Assembly (NCBI GenBank): GCA_030602675.1
Contig: JAUVZH010000082.1
Coordinates: 1-8,950 of the forward strand
From: Candidatus Heimdallarchaeota archaeon
GTDB taxonomy: Archaea > Asgardarchaeota > Heimdallarchaeia > JABLTI01
Direction of reading: 5' to 3'
DNA length: 8,950 bases
Both the position numbers and the translations under genes were made by a program. The notes beneath the pieces are model-generated. The model was not told the origin of the DNA and made no database searches. It was given only the letters and a program-made list of their open reading frames with translations. Shown one piece after another: positions 6,190 to 8,950 of the stretch (the stretch's first letter is position 1; each line of letters begins with the position of its first letter).

Positions 6190-6537
6190 ATGTCGGATGA
6201 TTTGGATCAATTTGAATTTATTAAAAAACGAATAGATTTGTTTCTTGAAGAAAGAAATTGGAAAAAATATCATACACCAAAAAATCTTGCAATGTCAATT
6301 ACTATTGAATCTTCTGAATTAATGGAACTGTTCCAATGGGAAGATCCTCCTGTGGAAGAAGTAATATCAAATCTGAACCTTTTCGAAAAAACCAAAGATG
6401 AACTCGCAGACATCATAATTTACTCTATTAGCTTAGCTAGGAGCTTAAATATCGATTTATTTGAGTGTATTATTGAGAAAATCGATAAGAATACTCAGCG
6501 TTTTCCTACAATTAACAAAAAGACGACTAAACTATAG
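6190..6537 (+). CDS. MazG-like nucleotide pyrophosphohydrolase (dCTPase/RS21-C6 type)
   Basis: A 115-residue all-alpha NTP pyrophosphohydrolase that should cleave a (d)NTP to the monophosphate plus pyrophosphate, limiting non-canonical or excess nucleotides. Counting from this start, ERNWKKYHTPKNLAMSITIE (21-40) is followed by the metal-binding ExxE of ESSELMELFQW (40-50) and the second acidic pair in KDELADIIIY (69-78: E71 and D74). LNIDLFECIIEKIDKNTQRF (86-105) matches the family's 'vDL..av..K...N..RyP'. The pattern is closest to the dimeric DCTPP1/RS21-C6 branch rather than double-domain MazG; substrate is inferred. The ATG at 6190 has GGTG (6181-6184) 5 nt upstream and gives the usual family length. 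An ATG at 6172 would add six residues without a ribosome binding site but cannot be excluded. It stands alone on the plus strand, divergent from the methyltransferase gene. Confidence 0.87.
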   Translation: MSDDLDQFEFIKKRIDLFLEERNWKKYHTPKNLAMSITIESSELMELFQWEDPPVEEVISNLNLFEKTKDELADIIIYSISLARSLNIDLFECIIEKIDKNTQRFPTINKKTTKL

Positions 6538-6840
6538 AAAAAACACTAGCTTAAACTATTCTATGACAAAATGTAAATATACTAATATTAAAAAAGTACT
6601 TTTCTCATATATTACTGTACGAATTATTTTAAATGTCAAAAACACAATAAATAATAATGACATAGTAAATATTTTCGATAGGAAATAGACCTCAGTTAGG
6701 CATATAACAAAGGTCTTATAAGAAAGTAAAAGATAAATCTTTGATGAAGAAATCGCTTTCAGATAGCATTATCAATTGAAAAATCGGAGAATTTAACATA
6801 TAGAAAAATGAAGTAAATCAATGTAGAAGGGGCAAAAGCA
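6538..6840. other. AT-rich intergenic region, no gene seen
   Basis: About 300 bases, very AT-rich, with frequent stops in all frames. I see no tRNA-like cloverleaf, no recognisable protein remnant and no repeat of note. A small perfect inverted repeat AAAGAT-AA-ATCTTT lies near 6729, and the last 60 bases contain the promoter and ribosome binding site of the downstream membrane-protein gene. A partly overlapping plus-strand open frame (6461-6688) is unlike protein and is treated as chance. Confidence 0.5.
6791..6803 (+). promoter_or_regulatory. Candidate TATA element for the proline-rich membrane protein
   Basis: ATTTAACATATAG, preceded by CGGAGA (possible BRE), lies about 40-50 nt upstream of the ATG at 6841. 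A start about 25 nt downstream would leave a short leader holding the AAGGGG ribosome binding site (6827-6832). Placement is plausible; the match is not strong. Confidence 0.33.
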
Positions 6841-7800
6841 ATGAGTATGCATATTAACTTCCGTTTTAGTGATTACATGGAATTTATTCCAGGACTGAGT
6901 GGAGCAACCACTACGCTAATAATGGCTTCTATCGGTTGGATACTAGTCCTAATTTTTATTATGCTTATTATGAGATATAACTATAAGAAGAAGAAAAGTG
7001 TAGATGTTTCAGCACTAGCTGCTTTGGCATCCTCTGAACCAATATCAGATGATACAACAGCATCCGCTGACCCAAAAGAAGTTATGTCTATTTTATCAAT
7101 TGAGCGTGTTGCTGCAAGTACAGCTCTCTCAGCTGTAAAAGATGCAAGAAAAAGCAAGCGAATAAGTTCACGAGTAAGCGATTCTCTTACAAATAGATAC
7201 AAAGCAAGAATAGCTAAAATCGATACTGATCTAAAACGCAGATCAGGAGCGCAAGAATATCAATCCCTTGCTGAGAGTCTAGAACAAAGTAGAGATAGAA
7301 TTAGAGGAGAAGTTATGCCCGGTTCTACACCTCCTCCAACTTCTGGTACTCCCGGTATTCCACCAAGCGCCCCACCTGTTCCAGGTAGTGGTCCACCAAG
7401 TGCTCCAATATCTGGACCTCCAAAAGTTCCAACATTGCCTTCATCAGGTCCTCCAAGTACTGGAACTCCACCATCAAAGCCAACCTCACCAATTCCAACA
7501 CCACCAAAGATTCCAGCAGTCGGTCCTTCTTCTGCAAGACCAACTACAGTAGTTCCACCTAGTGTAGCACCTCCAACAATATCTTCTCCACCAATGCCAC
7601 CAAGAGCTCCAACGCAATCACCATTAGCAGCACCAACAACTTCTCAAATGGCTCCTCCACCTGTTCCCACAAGCGCATCACCAGCTCCTACCGCACCTGT
7701 TGCTGAAGGTGAAGGACAAAGTATTAGCGGTTTAAGAATGGAAATGTTAAGAGAATTAGCTCGTTTGAAGAAGTTCATGAGTGAAGAAACCCGGGATTAA
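6841..7800 (+). CDS. Membrane-anchored protein with coiled-coil and proline-rich region
   Basis: A 319-residue protein I cannot assign to a named family. Order of parts: short N-terminus; one transmembrane helix (about 24-45, ending in RYNYKKKK, which by the positive-inside rule puts the C-terminus in the cytosol); small Ala/Ser-rich linker; charged helical region 79-155 (KEVMSILSIERVAASTALSA, then KDARKSKRISSRVSDSLTNR) likely a short coiled coil; a proline-rich segment 160-286 with 47 prolines in 127 residues and repeated PPSAP, SGPP, PPPVP and PPMPPRAP elements; and a predicted amphipathic C-terminal helix (SGLRMEMLRELARLKKFMSE, 297-316). PxxP and poly-proline stretches are typical ligands of profilin, SH3-like or EVH1-like modules; a role as a membrane scaffold is inference. 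The ATG is supported by AAGGGG (6827-6832), 8 nt upstream. The strong proline run gives codon use (cca/cct) unlike its neighbours, by composition rather than transfer. A terminator separates it from the GTPase gene. Confidence 0.8.
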   Translation: MSMHINFRFSDYMEFIPGLSGATTTLIMASIGWILVLIFIMLIMRYNYKKKKSVDVSALAALASSEPISDDTTASADPKEVMSILSIERVAASTALSAVKDARKSKRISSRVSDSLTNRYKARIAKIDTDLKRRSGAQEYQSLAESLEQSRDRIRGEVMPGSTPPPTSGTPGIPPSAPPVPGSGPPSAPISGPPKVPTLPSSGPPSTGTPPSKPTSPIPTPPKIPAVGPSSARPTTVVPPSVAPPTISSPPMPPRAPTQSPLAAPTTSQMAPPPVPTSASPAPTAPVAEGEGQSISGLRMEMLRELARLKKFMSEETRD

Positions 7801-7825
7801 CCCGATAATTTTGTATTGATTGATA

Positions 7826-7860
7826 GAGGGAAAAATTCCCTCCTCCTTAATTTTAACTTT
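7826..7860 (+). terminator. Hairpin terminator after the proline-rich protein gene
   Basis: GAGGGAA (7826-7832) pairs perfectly with TTCCCTC (7836-7842) over a 3-nt loop, 25 bases after the stop codon. T-rich sequence (TTAATTTTAACTTT, 7847-7860) follows. This is the best stem-loop in the window and suggests the upstream gene and the GTPase gene are separate transcription units. Confidence 0.6.
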
Positions 7861-7885
7861 TCATTAAATTTTGCTAAATTAGTTC

Positions 7886-7905
7886 ATAAAAGTATAATTT
7901 AAAAC
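7886..7905 (+). promoter_or_regulatory. Candidate archaeal promoter for the GTPase gene
   Basis: ATAAAAGTATAATTTAAAAC (7886-7905) contains an A-rich BRE-like stretch and a TATA-like core, about 60-75 nt upstream of the ATG at 7964. It lies after the terminator, which supports independent transcription of the GTPase gene. In DNA this AT-rich the match is only suggestive. Confidence 0.35.
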
Positions 7906-7963
7906 GTTTAGTTCTATAATTACCATGTAGAAGTATGCTGTGTAGAAATCCGGAATTGATTTT

Positions 7964-8887
7964 ATGTCTGCAATTAAAACCCTCATAAATAAACAAAATA
8001 GAAAGGTCTCAATTGCAATTATAGGATTAACCAATTCTGGAAAGAGTGAGTTAGTTAAACGAATTTTACAATCAGATGAACACATACTAGCTTCAGTTGG
8101 TAATACTTCTGAATTTGAATTTCAAATGTTTGGTAATTTAACTCTTTTAACTTGGGATTTAAAGAACAGCATTCCTGCCAACAAAGCATTATGGAAACGT
8201 TCCATTTTGGGTGCTGATGCACTTTTCTTTGTTGTGGATACCACAGATAGAGAAAGTTTTGATTTAAATAGAAAATTGCTCCTAGAACTTATCTATGAGA
8301 ACTTCCCAATTAGATTATTAGTATTGGGATCTAAATCTGACTTGCCAAGCTCTGCTTCAGTTGGGGAACTAATAAATTCCTTAAGATTGATGGAACTGGA
8401 TAGTACAAAATGCAAATGTGACCTCTTTAAATACTCTTCAAAAACTGGTGAAGGATTATATGCTATAGAGGAGTGGTTAAACAAAGTGTTGTTTAAGCAG
8501 AGAGAACGTATTATCAATTATGTTAAAATTGCTGCTTGCATGGCTTTTTTTGAAGAAAGCAACACACAAATGGAAGCGATTTTAGATGATACTCCAAATA
8601 TCTCTCTTCTAACCACAATGCGGGAAGTAAAACGTAAAATAGCAATTTTTTCAAGAACAATGCGTTATCATGACGTGGGAGAAGAGGTAATCGAAATAGC
8701 AAGCTATAAGGCAATTATTCTTAAATTCCATACAAAAATTGTTGCATTAATTGTTGGTTCAAACGACTCTATTCCAAGAGCTATTGAAATCGCTAAGAAT
8801 ATTCACAAAGTAATACAACCGTATAATGATCAAGCAGTAAAACTCCATAAAATTATTAGTGATTTATACCCATTAGACACCGCATGA
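7964..8887 (+). CDS. Arf-like small GTPase fused to a longin/roadblock-like domain
   Basis: A 307-residue protein. Residues 13-176 are a Ras-superfamily GTPase closest to Arf/SRbeta: P-loop GLTNSGKS (21-28); switch I region LASVGNT, aligned to Arf 'PTIGFN' with serine for threonine; WDLKNS (64-69) where Arf has WDvGGQ; LWKRSILGADALFFVVDTTD (76-95); SKSD (123-126) for NKxD; and SSKTGEGL (158-165). The catalytic glutamine and both glycines of switch II are missing, and asparagine of NKxD is serine, so hydrolysis and possibly nucleotide affinity are altered. Residues 180-286 add a compact domain with predicted beta-beta-alpha-beta-beta-beta-alpha order (INYVKIAACMAFFEES; a long helix; EEVIEIAS, AIILKFHT, IVALIVGSND; AIEIAKNIHKVIQ), the longin/roadblock arrangement. 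There is no lipidation signal or membrane helix. Such GTPases are abundant in Asgard archaea. The ATG has only weak GGAA upstream. The GTPase call is firm; the second domain is inferred. Confidence 0.85.
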   Translation: MSAIKTLINKQNRKVSIAIIGLTNSGKSELVKRILQSDEHILASVGNTSEFEFQMFGNLTLLTWDLKNSIPANKALWKRSILGADALFFVVDTTDRESFDLNRKLLLELIYENFPIRLLVLGSKSDLPSSASVGELINSLRLMELDSTKCKCDLFKYSSKTGEGLYAIEEWLNKVLFKQRERIINYVKIAACMAFFEESNTQMEAILDDTPNISLLTTMREVKRKIAIFSRTMRYHDVGEEVIEIASYKAIILKFHTKIVALIVGSNDSIPRAIEIAKNIHKVIQPYNDQAVKLHKIISDLYPLDTA

Positions 8888-8909
8888 GCAGCAAATCCAT
8901 CAAAAATAT

Positions 8910-8945
8910 ACCTTACATACCTTACATTCATTACATTCTTTACAT
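8910..8945. repeat. Four-copy 9-bp tandem repeat
   Basis: ACCTTACAT (8910-8918) is repeated exactly at 8919-8927, then as TCATTACAT (8928-8936) and TCTTTACAT (8937-8945). All four share TTACAT at the same phase. It begins 22 bases after the GTPase stop codon and may continue past the window edge. The strand is pyrimidine-rich, so it could act in termination, or it may be a slippage-born microsatellite. Confidence 0.75.
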
Positions 8946-8950
8946 AAATT

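Noticed and set aside
6461..6688. Plus-strand open frame of 75 codons overlapping the MazG-like gene
   Set aside because: It overlaps the real gene in another frame, has Asn/Lys/Ile-rich low-information composition in the intergenic part, and no ribosome binding site.
6727..6742. AAAGAT-AA-ATCTTT inverted repeat as terminator or regulator
   Set aside because: Six AT pairs with a 2-nt gap are common by chance in DNA this AT-rich, it is not followed by a T-run, and it lies far from the MazG stop.
7325..7543. Minus-strand open frame rich in Leu, Val and Glu
   Set aside because: It is the antisense of the proline codons of the membrane protein; the repeats reflect the plus-strand proline tract.
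8910..8945. Short repeats as a possible CRISPR array
   Set aside because: Units are 9 bp and contiguous, with no spacers and no cas genes nearby.

Overview
The window is AT-rich, gene-dense and archaeal in character. Evidence for this is an FKBP26-type two-domain prolyl isomerase, a Pth2-type peptidyl-tRNA hydrolase, a NOL1/NOP2/Sun m5C RNA methyltransferase coupled to a PUA protein, a duplicated MgtE-type cation transporter, and TATA-like rather than -35/-10 promoters. An Arf-like small GTPase with a C-terminal alpha/beta extension, next to a membrane-anchored proline-rich protein, points to an Asgard archaeon (Heimdall-, Loki- or Thor-like). That placement is inferred from gene content only.

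Layout. Positions 1-247 hold only a possible minus-strand gene remnant. At 248-1537 (+) is a double-MgtE permease, followed by a small PRC-barrel-like protein at 1654-1947 (+). A Nudix hydrolase (1956-2390, -) converges on it. Directly upstream of the Nudix gene on the minus strand (2387-2668) I read a decayed glycoside hydrolase (GH5, endoglycoceramidase/sterylglucosidase-like) in three frames, with the middle of the gene missing. At 2744-3706 (+) is Pth2 carrying an unrecognised N-terminal region of about 190 residues, then an FKBP26-like chaperone/isomerase (3850-4548, +).

A two-gene minus-strand operon follows: the m5C RNA methyltransferase (5106-6098) and a pre-PUA/PUA protein (4570-5106), joined by a TAATG stop/start overlap with a strong Shine-Dalgarno. 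Divergent from it is a MazG/dCTPase-like pyrophosphohydrolase (6190-6537, +). After about 300 bp of AT-rich noncoding DNA comes a single-pass membrane protein with a proline-rich tail (6841-7800, +), a hairpin terminator, and an Arf-like GTPase with degenerate switch II and a longin/roadblock-like C-terminal domain (7964-8887, +). The window ends in a 9-bp tandem repeat.

How the genes fit together: the central block is translation and RNA maintenance (Pth2, RNA m5C methylation, PUA protein, FKBP) with nucleotide house-cleaning enzymes (Nudix, MazG) interspersed. The right end is a membrane/GTPase module of eukaryotic flavour. The features most worth a second look are the GTPase fusion, the proline-rich membrane protein, the Pth2 fusion and the GH5 remnant. 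No RNA genes, CRISPR array or insertion sequences were seen.
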